Below, piece by piece: positions 17,618-25,572 of a DNA stretch of 64,000 nucleotides (positions are counted from its first letter, which is position 1; the number at the start of each line of letters is the position of its first letter). Where the stretch lies: NCBI RefSeq assembly GCF_000381765.1, contig NZ_KB907075.1:248001-312000 (forward strand). The letters run 5' to 3'. The DNA comes from [Zimmermannella] faecalis ATCC 13722 (GTDB lineage Bacteria; Actinomycetota; Actinomycetes; Actinomycetales; Microbacteriaceae). Below the pieces are notes generated by a model. The model saw only the letters and a program-made list of their open reading frames with translations. It was not told where the DNA came from and did no database searches. The position numbers were made by a program, and so were the translations under genes.

Positions 17618-18691
17618 CTAGCCGAACACCTGGAACCCCGATTCCGCGATTCCGGCCGGCGTCCCCTCGTGCCAGTGCAGCTCGCCCGTACCCGGCGTCA
17701 GCGCGATCGTGATGAGCGTCTGCCACCGGTCGGCGAGGTTCGGCGAGTCGGCGGGGCGCATGCACACGGGGGCTGCGGCGCCGGCGTCGCCGCACATCGC
17801 GAGCGCGAGGTCGGATACGCGGGCAGCGGCAGCGACCGGAGCGGCCACCGACTCGAGGTGCGCGAGCCGCACGTCGGTCGTCGACTGCGTCGAGGCGGCG
17901 TCGCCCGTCGCGAGCCGCGGGTCGAGGAAGTGGTTCGTGTGCGCGAGCAGGCCGCCCGAGCCGCGCACGAGCGCGACCCCCGCCGGCGAGAGCTCGATGC
18001 TCGCCGCATCCCCCGCGGGCTTCGCCGCGCTCGGCGCCTCGAGCACCGTCAGCACGGTCGACGCGCTGAGCGGCGCGCCCTCGGCGATCGCGAGGGCCTC
18101 CTCGACGGTGTCGGCCTCCTCGAGGATCCGCCGCGCGACGGCGTGCACGGGCACGCCCGCACCGCGCGCATCCGACTCGTGGCTCAGGATGTTGAGGAAC
18201 AGCGCGAGGTTGCCGCCCGTGCCGATCTTCGCGAGCATGCCGACCTCGGCGAACGTGCGCACGCGTCGGCCGCCGACGTTCGCCTCGAGCAGCACGGCGT
18301 CGGGCACGAGCTCAGCGTGCCAGTCCCAGGTTTGGATGCCCATCGGCCCCTCGGGCGCGAGGCGCACGACCGTGGAGCACTCGATCGCCTCCTTTGGCGC
18401 GTGCGCGAGTACCTCGGTGCGGGCGTTGAGCGCCGCGAGGTCGAGGAGCCTCGCGCCCGAGCCCGCGGCAAGGCCTCGAAGCTCGTCGGCCTGCGTCGGC
18501 GCCCACGCCTCGAGCTGGGCGAACGACTCGCGGGCGACGCGCGCCACCGTCTCGGCGTCGACGCCGAGCTCCCCGAACGCCCAGGCATAGCGCTCGGCGG
18601 AGTCGCGCACCTGCTCGGCCAGGGCGCGCCCGTACTCTTGGCCGCGGCGGTACGGCTCGGTTTCAACGAGCCGCAGTTCGTGCACGCGCAT
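17618..18691 (-). CDS. C45-family N-terminal-nucleophile enzyme (acyltransferase / N-acyl amidohydrolase-like)
   Basis: 357 residues from ATG 18691, chosen because it overlaps the preceding PaiB-like stop as ATGA. A short N-terminal propeptide part is followed by ECSTVVRL with Cys105, the expected self-cleavage site and nucleophile. Downstream come TWDWHAELVPDAVLLE, IGTGGNLALFLNIL and SGGLLAHTNHFLDPRL, as in the peptidase C45 / penicillin-forming acyl-coenzyme A:6-APA acyltransferase family. Bacterial members hydrolyse or transfer N-acyl groups; the real substrate is unknown. It ends the NylC-like/PaiB/ABC operon. Confidence 0.87.
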   Translation of the reverse strand: MRVHELRLVETEPYRRGQEYGRALAEQVRDSAERYAWAFGELGVDAETVARVARESFAQLEAWAPTQADELRGLAAGSGARLLDLAALNARTEVLAHAPKEAIECSTVVRLAPEGPMGIQTWDWHAELVPDAVLLEANVGGRRVRTFAEVGMLAKIGTGGNLALFLNILSHESDARGAGVPVHAVARRILEEADTVEEALAIAEGAPLSASTVLTVLEAPSAAKPAGDAASIELSPAGVALVRGSGGLLAHTNHFLDPRLATGDAASTQSTTDVRLAHLESVAAPVAAAARVSDLALAMCGDAGAAAPVCMRPADSPNLADRWQTLITIALTPGTGELHWHEGTPAGIAESGFQVFG

Positions 18692-19368
18692 CACTTCGCT
18701 CCCTCGTCGTTGGGTTGTTCCGGCAGCGAGTCCATGAGCCTCGCGAGGTCGGCGTGCGGGCAGCCGGGCACGGGCTCGCCGCCCTCCCCCGCGAACTCGT
18801 CGCGCACCCGCCCGCGAATCTCGCCAGGCATGTCTTGGCTCAGCTTGAACACGGCCTGCTCCCCCGTGATCTCGATACCGAACGCGACGACGCCGCCGAT
18901 GATGGCGCGAAACACGTCGAGCGAATCGGTCATGTCCCACTCCTGCTTGCGGGTGCCCTCGAGCTGGCGAACGGTCTGCTCGACGACCCGGAGCGCACCC
19001 TCGTCGTCGAGCATCGTCACCCGGCCCGTGAGGTGCACCGCCGTGTAGTCGACGGTCGGCACCGACTTCGGCCGCCCGTAGAGGGTCGGCGACACGTAGC
19101 CGTGCGACGAGCTGTGGATGAGCAACACCTCGGGCTGCTCGAGCATCCGCTCCCAGTGCGGGTTCGCGCGGCCGAGGTGCGACCAGAGCGTCTGGCCCAC
19201 GAGCGATTCGTGGTCGGCGGGGTCGAGGTCGGGCGGGAACACGACGGGCACGTGCGTCGCGATCGGGGCGCCGCGCTGCGAGGTGACGGCGACCGCGAAC
19301 GGCGTTGCCGCGACGAAGTCGACGAGCGCCCGACCGTCGGGCGCGTGGTAGGCGGGGTAGGTGTGCAC
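18691..19368 (-). CDS. PaiB-like FMN-binding split-barrel protein
   Basis: About 225 residues from GTG 19368 (protein begin HTYPAYHAPDG); ATG 19401 would overlap the upstream gene by 31 bases. The sequence matches the FMN-binding negative transcriptional regulator PaiB family: RGAPIATHVPVVFPPDL, GQTLWSHLGRANPHWERM, HSSSHGYVSPTLYG, TVDYTAVHLTGRVTML and KLSQDMP. Bacillus PaiB affects sporulation and protease genes, but most relatives are uncharacterised flavin/haem split-barrels, so regulatory function here is not shown. It is embedded in the peptide/amide operon. Confidence 0.87.
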   Translation of the reverse strand: MHTYPAYHAPDGRALVDFVAATPFAVAVTSQRGAPIATHVPVVFPPDLDPADHESLVGQTLWSHLGRANPHWERMLEQPEVLLIHSSSHGYVSPTLYGRPKSVPTVDYTAVHLTGRVTMLDDEGALRVVEQTVRQLEGTRKQEWDMTDSLDVFRAIIGGVVAFGIEITGEQAVFKLSQDMPGEIRGRVRDEFAGEGGEPVPGCPHADLARLMDSLPEQPNDEGAK

Positions 19369-19370
19369 GG

Positions 19371-20417
19371 TTATCGCACGCTTTCGATAATGGCGTTCCA
19401 CATGGCTTCCGACGCGATGGCGCCGACCGAGGCGACGCTCGGGCTCAGGGTCTGGCGCGCGTCGAAGCTCGGCAGCTCGACCTCGTCGGTGGTCGCGAGG
19501 AACAGGGTGTCACCGTCGAGGGCGGTGTGGAAGGGCTGAATCGCGCGGTGCATCGACGAGTGCACCTGCGTCGCGAGCTGCGCGAGGTCGACGTCGCTGA
19601 GCTTCGCGTTCGTCACGACGGTCGAGATCGTCGTGTTGCCCGACTGGTAGGGCGTGACGGCGCCGGTCGGGTCGAAGGCGAGCATCCCGTCGACGATCGG
19701 ATGCCGGCGGCTGCCGTCGGGCTGCAGGTTGCCGCGCAGCACCCGGCCGTCGCGGTCCATGACGACGCCAACGGCGTTGACGACGACGATCGCGAGCACC
19801 TTGAGCTCCCCGACCTGCACGAATGCGGCGCCCTGGCCGGCCCACTCGGTCGAGGTCGGACTCATCTTGCCGCAGCTCGCCGCGACGCCCGCGCCGACGC
19901 GGCCAATCGGCACGCGCCCCGGCACCGCGTTCGCGTGCGCGGCGCGGCCGAGCGCGTTGTCGGGCGTGATCGCGTTGTCGCGCACGGCGAAGTCGTAGAT
20001 GCAGGCGCCCGACACGGGTACGAGGTCGGCGAAGCCGGTCTTGCGGCCGCGCTCGGCCATGATCGCATCGGTCACGCCGCTCGCCGCGGCGAGCCCCTGC
20101 ACCGAGCCGCCCGTGAGCGCGATCGCGGAGTTGTAGCCGTAGCGCCCCGTGATGCCGACCGCGCCGCCGCGGTCGTCGATCGCGGTGCGGGCGCCGCCCT
20201 CGAACTCGATGACGGTCGTGCCGGTCGGCCCGTCGGCGTACTCGGCAACGCCGACACGTACGCCCGGGAAGTCAAACTCGACGACGTCGCGAGGCGTGCC
20301 CGGCACGGGCGTGCGCACCGCGTCGTCGTTGATCTCGAGCCCGGCGAAACTCGACCGTTCGGTGGTGCGTGGCGCCGCATCCCAGTCGGTTTGCGGGAGC
20401 AGGTTGAGGGGCGTCAT
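19371..20417 (-). CDS. P1/S58-family N-terminal-nucleophile hydrolase, NylC-like
   Basis: 348 residues from ATG 20417 (overlaps the ABC ATPase stop as ATGA). The pattern FDFPGVRVGVAEY, GPTGTTVI, GARTAIDDRGGAVG, YDFAVRDNAI, GQGAAF, then SGNTTISTVVTNAKLS and QVHSSMHRAIQPFHT closely follows what I recall of NylC, the 6-aminohexanoate-oligomer endohydrolase. The Asn261-Thr262 pair aligns with its self-cleavage site and Thr nucleophile. Other relatives are DmpA and beta-peptidyl aminopeptidases. With a peptide-type ABC importer in the same operon it probably cleaves imported amide oligomers or unusual peptides. Confidence 0.88.
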   Translation of the reverse strand: MTPLNLLPQTDWDAAPRTTERSSFAGLEINDDAVRTPVPGTPRDVVEFDFPGVRVGVAEYADGPTGTTVIEFEGGARTAIDDRGGAVGITGRYGYNSAIALTGGSVQGLAAASGVTDAIMAERGRKTGFADLVPVSGACIYDFAVRDNAITPDNALGRAAHANAVPGRVPIGRVGAGVAASCGKMSPTSTEWAGQGAAFVQVGELKVLAIVVVNAVGVVMDRDGRVLRGNLQPDGSRRHPIVDGMLAFDPTGAVTPYQSGNTTISTVVTNAKLSDVDLAQLATQVHSSMHRAIQPFHTALDGDTLFLATTDEVELPSFDARQTLSPSVASVGAIASEAMWNAIIESVR

Positions 20418-21145
20418 TGTTCCTCCAGGAGTGATCGTGAGTAGGGATGCTCGGGGCCGGCCGCGAAGTCGGCCGCCGACGCGTGTTCGACGACCTCGCC
20501 GGTGCGCAGCACGCAGATCGAGTCGGCGATGTACTGCACGACGGCCATGTCGTGGGTGATGAACAGCGCGGCGAACCCGCGCTCGGCCTGCAGTCGGCGG
20601 ATCAGCTGCAAGATCTGCGCCTGCACCGACACGTCGAGCGCGCTCACCGCCTCGTCGAAGACGATGAATTCGGGGTGCGTGACGAGCGCGCGGGCGATCG
20701 CGACGCGCTGCCGCTGCCCGCCCGAGAGCTCGTGCGGGCGACGCTCGCGCAGCTCGGGTTCGAGCGCGACGGCCTCGAGCATCTCGTCGACGCGGCGGCG
20801 CACCTCGGCGCGGTCGCGCGTGCGCACGCGCAGGGGCTCGGCGACCGAGGCGCCGATCGACATGCGCGGGTTCAGCGCCCACACGGGCTGCTGGAGCACC
20901 GCCTGCATCCGACCGGCGAGCCGCCGCCGCGTGAGCGGGCCGCCGTCGAAGCGCACGGTGCCCTTCGTCGGCTCGCGCAGGCCGAGCGCGACCGACGCGA
21001 GGGTCGACTTGCCCGAGCCCGATTCGCCGACGAGACCGAGGGTTTCGCCCGGGGCGACGGTGAGCGAGACGGCGTCGAGGGCGACGTTGCGGGTCGCCCC
21101 GCGGCCGAACACCACCGAGACGGCGTCGAGTTCCAACAGGGTCAT
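20414..21145 (-). CDS. Oligopeptide-type ABC transporter ATPase (DppF/OppF-like)
   Basis: 243 residues with Walker A GESGSGKST, the signature LSGGQRQRVAIARAL, Walker B EFIVFDEAVSALDV and the H-loop ITHDMAVV. The C-terminal opp/dpp extension is short. It powers uptake with the second ATPase upstream, which ends 1 base before this start; the ribosome site AGGAGGAGG lies within that gene's last codons. The full set (binding protein, two permeases, two ATPases) makes a complete importer. Confidence 0.93.
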   Translation of the reverse strand: MTLLELDAVSVVFGRGATRNVALDAVSLTVAPGETLGLVGESGSGKSTLASVALGLREPTKGTVRFDGGPLTRRRLAGRMQAVLQQPVWALNPRMSIGASVAEPLRVRTRDRAEVRRRVDEMLEAVALEPELRERRPHELSGGQRQRVAIARALVTHPEFIVFDEAVSALDVSVQAQILQLIRRLQAERGFAALFITHDMAVVQYIADSICVLRTGEVVEHASAADFAAGPEHPYSRSLLEEQ

Positions 21146-21146
21146 C

Positions 21147-21995
21147 TCACACCTCCTCCTGCTCGGTGACTTCGCCGGCCCGAATGAGCTGCGTGTACGT
21201 GCGCACCTCGACGTTGCGGTCGAGGCGCGAGGGCAGCGCGTCGAGCAGCGACTGCGTGTAGGGGTGCTCGGGCGTCGTGAGCACCGTCTCGGCGAGCCCG
21301 TCTTCGACGACCCGGCCCCGGTACATGACGACGACGCGCTCGCACCACCTCGCGACGGCCTCGAGGTCGTGGCTGAGCCAGATCACGGTCGTGCCGGCCT
21401 CGTCGGCGAAGTCGAAGATGAGCTGCAACACCTCGCGGCGCACGTTCGCGTCGAGGGATGCGGTGGGCTCGTCGGCGATGAGCACGCGCGGCCGGCGGGC
21501 GATCGCGAGCGCGACAGCGACGCGCTGCGCCATGCCGCCCGAGAGCTCGTGCGGGAATCGCCGCAGCACTCGCTCGGGCTCGCGGATGCGCACCCGAGCG
21601 AGCAGCTTGCCGAGCGCGGCGGGCGACGTGTCGCCGCCGAGGTCGCCGACGACGAACTCGAGCTGCGTGCCGATGCGCTTCGTGGGGTCGAGGGTCGCGA
21701 TGGGGTCTTGCGGAATGTAGCCGAGCACGTCGCGGCGCAGCTGCCGCAGCTCGCGCTTCGGTGCCTCGAGCACCGAGCAGCCGTCGACCTCGATGTGGCC
21801 GGCGGCATACCGAGCCGTGGCGGGCAGGAGCGCCCCGATCGCGGAGCCGATCGTCGACTTGCCGCTGCCCGATTCGCCGACGATCGCGATGCGTTCGCCC
21901 GCGTCGGCATCGAAGTCGACGCCGTCGAGCGCGCGCACGGCGCCACCCGCGGTCGCGAAGTCGACCGTGAGGTCGTCGATGGTGATGAGCTTCAT
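21147..21995 (-). CDS. Oligopeptide-type ABC transporter ATPase (DppD/OppD-like)
   Basis: 282 residues from ATG 21995, which overlaps the permease stop (ATGA). Walker A GESGSGKSTIGSAI, the Q-loop YIPQDPIATLDPTKRIG, signature LSGGMAQRVAVALAI, Walker B LIADEPTASLD and H-loop WLSHDLEAV are present. The start is preferred over an upstream methionine at 22106, which would extend into the permease gene in another frame. It pairs with the second ATPase as a heterodimeric motor. Confidence 0.92.
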   Translation of the reverse strand: MKLITIDDLTVDFATAGGAVRALDGVDFDADAGERIAIVGESGSGKSTIGSAIGALLPATARYAAGHIEVDGCSVLEAPKRELRQLRRDVLGYIPQDPIATLDPTKRIGTQLEFVVGDLGGDTSPAALGKLLARVRIREPERVLRRFPHELSGGMAQRVAVALAIARRPRVLIADEPTASLDANVRREVLQLIFDFADEAGTTVIWLSHDLEAVARWCERVVVMYRGRVVEDGLAETVLTTPEHPYTQSLLDALPSRLDRNVEVRTYTQLIRAGEVTEQEEV

Positions 21996-22819
21996 GAGAT
22001 ATCCACCGCGGTTCGGGGTTCGAGGCGGTCGCGCAGGGCGTCGCCGAGGAGGTTCACCGAGAGAATCGCGAGCACCATCGTGCCGCCCGACACGAGCAGG
22101 ATCCACGGCGCCGTGAGCAGGTACACGTTGCCCTCGCTCACGAGCAGACCGAGCGACGATGCCGGCAGCTGCACGCCGTAGCCGAGGAACGAGAGCCCGC
22201 CCTCGACGAGGATCGCGACGCTGAGCGCGTAGGTCGCCTGCACGATGACGGTGCCCGACACGTTCGTGAGCAGGTGCCGCACCATGATCGCGGGCGCCCG
22301 CACGCCCGAGATTCGGGCGCTCGTCACGAAGTCGCGCCGCATGACCTGCGCGGCGGCCGCCCCGACCATCCGCGTCATGAGCGGCAGGGTGACGAGCACG
22401 ATGCTCGCGATCGCCGCCGGCCCGCCGGGGCCATAGGCGGCGGCGATGAGCAGGGCGAGCAGAATCGCGGGGAACGCGTAGAGCACGTCGCCGAGCCGCA
22501 GCACGACCTCGCGCACCCAGCCGCCCCGGTACGCCGCGACGATGCCGAGCGCGATCGCGAGCATCGAGGTGAGCAGCACCGCGATCACCGACATGAGGAA
22601 CGTCGTGCCGATGCCCTCGAGCAGTCGGGCGAGCAGGCTCCGGCCGAGCCCGTCGGTGCCGAGCGGATGCGCGAGCGAGGGCGGCTCGAAGCGGCCGCCG
22701 ACGGTCGACTCGCCGTCGCTCAGTGCCGGCACGAGCTGCCCGAGCACGCTCGCGAGCACGAGCGCGGCGAGCACGATGGCGGCGAACCAGAAGATCGGGT
22801 CGCGGCGGCGGGCGGTCAT
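21992..22819 (-). CDS. Peptide-type ABC transporter permease (DppC-like)
   Basis: 275 residues with six or so membrane helices. The N-terminal periplasmic part contains SLAHPLGTDGLGRSLLARLLEG, the classic DppC/OppC motif. The EAA loop that docks on the ATPase is visible as AAAAQVMRRDFVTSARISGVRAPAIMVRHLL. It overlaps the DppB-like gene start-to-stop by 4 bases. Confidence 0.93.
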   Translation of the reverse strand: MTARRRDPIFWFAAIVLAALVLASVLGQLVPALSDGESTVGGRFEPPSLAHPLGTDGLGRSLLARLLEGIGTTFLMSVIAVLLTSMLAIALGIVAAYRGGWVREVVLRLGDVLYAFPAILLALLIAAAYGPGGPAAIASIVLVTLPLMTRMVGAAAAQVMRRDFVTSARISGVRAPAIMVRHLLTNVSGTVIVQATYALSVAILVEGGLSFLGYGVQLPASSLGLLVSEGNVYLLTAPWILLVSGGTMVLAILSVNLLGDALRDRLEPRTAVDIS

Positions 22820-23775
22820 GCGCGGCCTCCCGTCGTTGCGACCCGCGGGTCGATGAGGCTCGAGGCGAGCTCGACGAGCATGCTCGCGACGACGAACACG
22901 ATCGCCGCGAACATCACGACGGCCTGCACGACGGCGAAGTCGCGCCGGTCCATCGCGAGGAGCATGTACGAGCCGACGCCGGGCACGTTGAACAGGCCCT
23001 CGACGATGACCGCCCCACCGAGCAGGTAGGCGAGCAGCGTCGCCGCGAGCGTGAGAATCGGAATCGACGAGTTGCGCAGCACGTGGCGGCGGATGATCGT
23101 GCCGGGGCGGTCGCCGCGGGCCTTCGCCGCGTGGATGTACGGTTCGACGAGTACCCCGAGCGTCGCGTCGCGGGTCGTGCGGGCGGTCGCGGCGGCGCAG
23201 AACACCGAGAGCACGAGGGCGGGCAGCAGGAGCGAGCCGACCCCCGCGAGGAAGTTCTCGGTGACGGGGGTCACCGCCCCGATCGTGATGCCGAGCGGGA
23301 ACATCGAGAACACGAGCACGACGAGCGCACCGAGCACGAACTCGGGCAGGCTGATCGCGAGGCCGCTGACGACCCGCGAGACGACCGCGCCGCCGCGGCG
23401 GTGCGCGCGCACCGCCTGCCAGATGCCGAGCGGGATCCCCACCGCGAGCGCGATGAGGAGCGCGAGCACGGCGAGGGTCGCCGTCACCGGCAGGCGGAGC
23501 GCGAGCTCGTCGACGACCGGCTGCCGCGAGATGATCGATGTGCCGAGGTCGCCCTGCAGCACGCTCGTGAACCAGAGGCCGAACTGCGTGAACAGGTCGC
23601 GGTCGAGTCCGAGCGAGCTCACGAGCGCGGCGCGATCCTCCTCCGAGGCAAGCGGCCCGAGCAGCACTCGTTCCGCCTGCCCCGGCACGAGCCGCACTGA
23701 GAGGAACACGACGATCGCGATCCCGAGCAGCGTGATGAGTCCCGTGGCGACCCTGCGAAGCACCCAGCGCGCCAT
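22816..23775 (-). CDS. Peptide-type ABC transporter permease (DppB-like)
   Basis: 319 residues. The N-terminal helix RRVATGLITLLGIAIVVFLSVRLVPG, the cytoplasmic EAA loop (TTRDATLGVLVEPYIHAAKARGDRPGTIIRRHVLRNSSIP) and the closing VEGLFNVPGVGSYML are typical of DppB/OppB/NikB permeases. It starts 4 bases after the binding-protein stop. With the DppC-like protein it forms the membrane pore of the importer. Confidence 0.93.
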   Translation of the reverse strand: MARWVLRRVATGLITLLGIAIVVFLSVRLVPGQAERVLLGPLASEEDRAALVSSLGLDRDLFTQFGLWFTSVLQGDLGTSIISRQPVVDELALRLPVTATLAVLALLIALAVGIPLGIWQAVRAHRRGGAVVSRVVSGLAISLPEFVLGALVVLVFSMFPLGITIGAVTPVTENFLAGVGSLLLPALVLSVFCAAATARTTRDATLGVLVEPYIHAAKARGDRPGTIIRRHVLRNSSIPILTLAATLLAYLLGGAVIVEGLFNVPGVGSYMLLAMDRRDFAVVQAVVMFAAIVFVVASMLVELASSLIDPRVATTGGRA

Positions 23776-23779
23776 GCGG

Positions 23780-25393
23780 CTATCCCTCGGTCAGGCGGTA
23801 TTCGGGAACGCCGCGGAGGAAGTCGCCATAGCCTTCGCCGCCGAGGATGCTCGCCTGCAGCTGGTCGCTGCGGTAGCCGATGACGGTGGGCCGGGTGGCG
23901 AGCGGAATCATCTCGGCGTACGTGTCAACGAGCCCGCAGACCTCGGCGAACGCGGCGTCGCGCTCGTCGCCGACGGGCAGCCGCTGCGTTTCGGCGATCG
24001 CGACGTTGAGGTCGTCGTGCGATTGCGTGAAGCCGGCGTTGAAGAACGCCGTGTCGGGGTTCCACCACGACGTCACCATGGCGGCGTCGCCGTAGCCGGC
24101 GAACCAGCCGAGGGCCATCTCGAAGTCGCCCGGCTGCGTCGCGTAGACGCGCTCCGAGTAGGTGCCGTAGTCGAGCGTTTCGAGGTTGACGGTCGCGCCG
24201 ACCTGCTCAAGCTGCTGCTTCACGACCTGGCCGACGGCCGAGAGCGAGGGGTCGCCGCTGTAGATCAGCAGCGTGAACTCCTGGCCCTCGAGCGCCGTGG
24301 CGTCGACCTCGGCCGAGTACGACGGCACCGAGTCGGCCGCGCAGGCGCCCGGGAGGTTCGCGGGCGTCACGGCGGTCGGCGAGCCGGCGCCCGCGAGCGC
24401 GATGTCGGCGATCGACTCGCGGTCGAGCGCGGCGTTCACCTGGGACCGCAGCTCGTCGTCGACGAACGGCGAGTCGGGGTTCACCGAGTTGAGCATGACG
24501 TAGAAGTAGTCGCTCTGTTCCTGGCTCACGGCGGTGACGTCACCCGTCGAGGCGAGCAGGCTCAGCGCGTCGGGGTTCGCGAAGTTCGCGAAGTGGGTCG
24601 AGCCGTCGCGCAACGCGGCGAGCCGGGTCTGGTCGTCGCCCGCGATCTCGATCTCGACCCCGTCAACGCCGAGCGAGTCGGCATTCCACCACTCGGGGTT
24701 CGCCTCGAACGTCCACGACTCGTCTTGCCGGTGCTCGGCCATCGTGAAGGGCCCGCTGCCAAGCATCTCGGTGGCGGGGTCGAAGTCGCCGGCCTCGAGC
24801 TCCTGCATGGGCAGGATGGCCGCGGGCGTGTTCGCGAGCGCGGCGAGCAGCGGGGTGTACGGCTCGGCGAGCGAGATCGTCACCTCGTCGGTGTCGCCCT
24901 CGGAGGTGTTGTCGATCGAGTCGATCGGCCCGAGTTGGGCCGACCAGACGGCGCCGAGCTCCTGCAGACGTTCGAGCGACCCCACGACGTCGTCGGCCGT
25001 GACCTCGCGGCCGTTCGAGAACGTCGCGCCGTCGCGCAGCGTGAAGACGTAGGTCGTGTCGTCAACCTGCTCCCACGACTCGGCGAGCTCTGGCTGAATC
25101 TCGAAGTTCGGGCCCATCGTGACGAGCGATTCGTACACGAGTCCCTCGATGCTCCACGAGCGGGCGATCTCGGCAACCGCGGGGTCGAGCCCGCCAGTCT
25201 CGGCGGTGTCGTAGTCGAGCTGCAGTTTCAGGGTGCCGCCGGTCGACTCGACCGACTCGTCGACCTGGGCGACGTAGCCGTCGGCGTCGGGGCCGTCGGA
25301 GGTGCCACCCGTGGTGGTGGCAGAACAGGAGGTGAGCAGGAGCGCGACGGCTGCGAAGCCGCCTACAGCGATGGAGGGGGTTCTGGTTCGCAC
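23780..25393 (-). CDS. ABC transporter substrate-binding lipoprotein (family 5, peptide type)
   Basis: 537 residues from GTG 25393. The signal peptide (RTRTPSIAVGGFAAVALLL) ends in the lipobox LTSC, so it is a lipoprotein held at the outer membrane face. The mature part is a family-5 solute-binding protein: WSIEGLVYESLVTMGPNFEIQPELAESWEQVDDTTYVFTLRDGATFSNG and the later AGSPTAVTPANLPG region. Longer frames upstream (to 25501) would add a non-signal N-terminus and remove the lipoprotein start, so GTG 25393 is preferred. It is the first gene of the operon and faces the LacI regulator. Confidence 0.9.
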   Translation of the reverse strand: MRTRTPSIAVGGFAAVALLLTSCSATTTGGTSDGPDADGYVAQVDESVESTGGTLKLQLDYDTAETGGLDPAVAEIARSWSIEGLVYESLVTMGPNFEIQPELAESWEQVDDTTYVFTLRDGATFSNGREVTADDVVGSLERLQELGAVWSAQLGPIDSIDNTSEGDTDEVTISLAEPYTPLLAALANTPAAILPMQELEAGDFDPATEMLGSGPFTMAEHRQDESWTFEANPEWWNADSLGVDGVEIEIAGDDQTRLAALRDGSTHFANFANPDALSLLASTGDVTAVSQEQSDYFYVMLNSVNPDSPFVDDELRSQVNAALDRESIADIALAGAGSPTAVTPANLPGACAADSVPSYSAEVDATALEGQEFTLLIYSGDPSLSAVGQVVKQQLEQVGATVNLETLDYGTYSERVYATQPGDFEMALGWFAGYGDAAMVTSWWNPDTAFFNAGFTQSHDDLNVAIAETQRLPVGDERDAAFAEVCGLVDTYAEMIPLATRPTVIGYRSDQLQASILGGEGYGDFLRGVPEYRLTEG

Positions 25394-25526
25394 GGTGGGA
25401 CCCTTCGTGTCACTTTGGCACGGCTCGGTCGACGCATCGTTGGGTGGTTGAGCCGCTGCCGGATCGTTCCGGCATGGCTTGAACATACGCCGCTTCGACA
25501 CGGAGGGTCAAATCGACCCGCCGCGG

Positions 25527-25538
25527 CGAAACGATTCG
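25527..25538. promoter_or_regulatory. LacI-type operator between the ABC operon and the LacI gene
   Basis: The 12-base near-palindrome CGAAACGATTCG lies 35 bases before the lacI-family ATG and about 135 bases before the binding-protein GTG. The pattern CGAAnCGnTTCG, with a central CG, is the usual operator form of LacI/PurR-type repressors. Placement in the divergent gap suggests the regulator represses both itself and the importer/hydrolase operon. Confidence 0.65.
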
Positions 25539-25572
25539 GCAGTGACCCCGCCCCGTGTGCTAAACACCTTCC

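Noticed and set aside
18691-18940. Longer start for the C45 gene
   Set aside because: The extra 83 residues are Arg-rich antisense-like sequence overlapping the PaiB-like gene; the ATG at 18691 fits the ATGA overlap and the family start.
16421-19048. An 875-residue plus-strand open frame
   Set aside because: Antisense to the StyA-like, C45 and PaiB-like genes; the translation is Arg/Val/Asp-rich with no domain.
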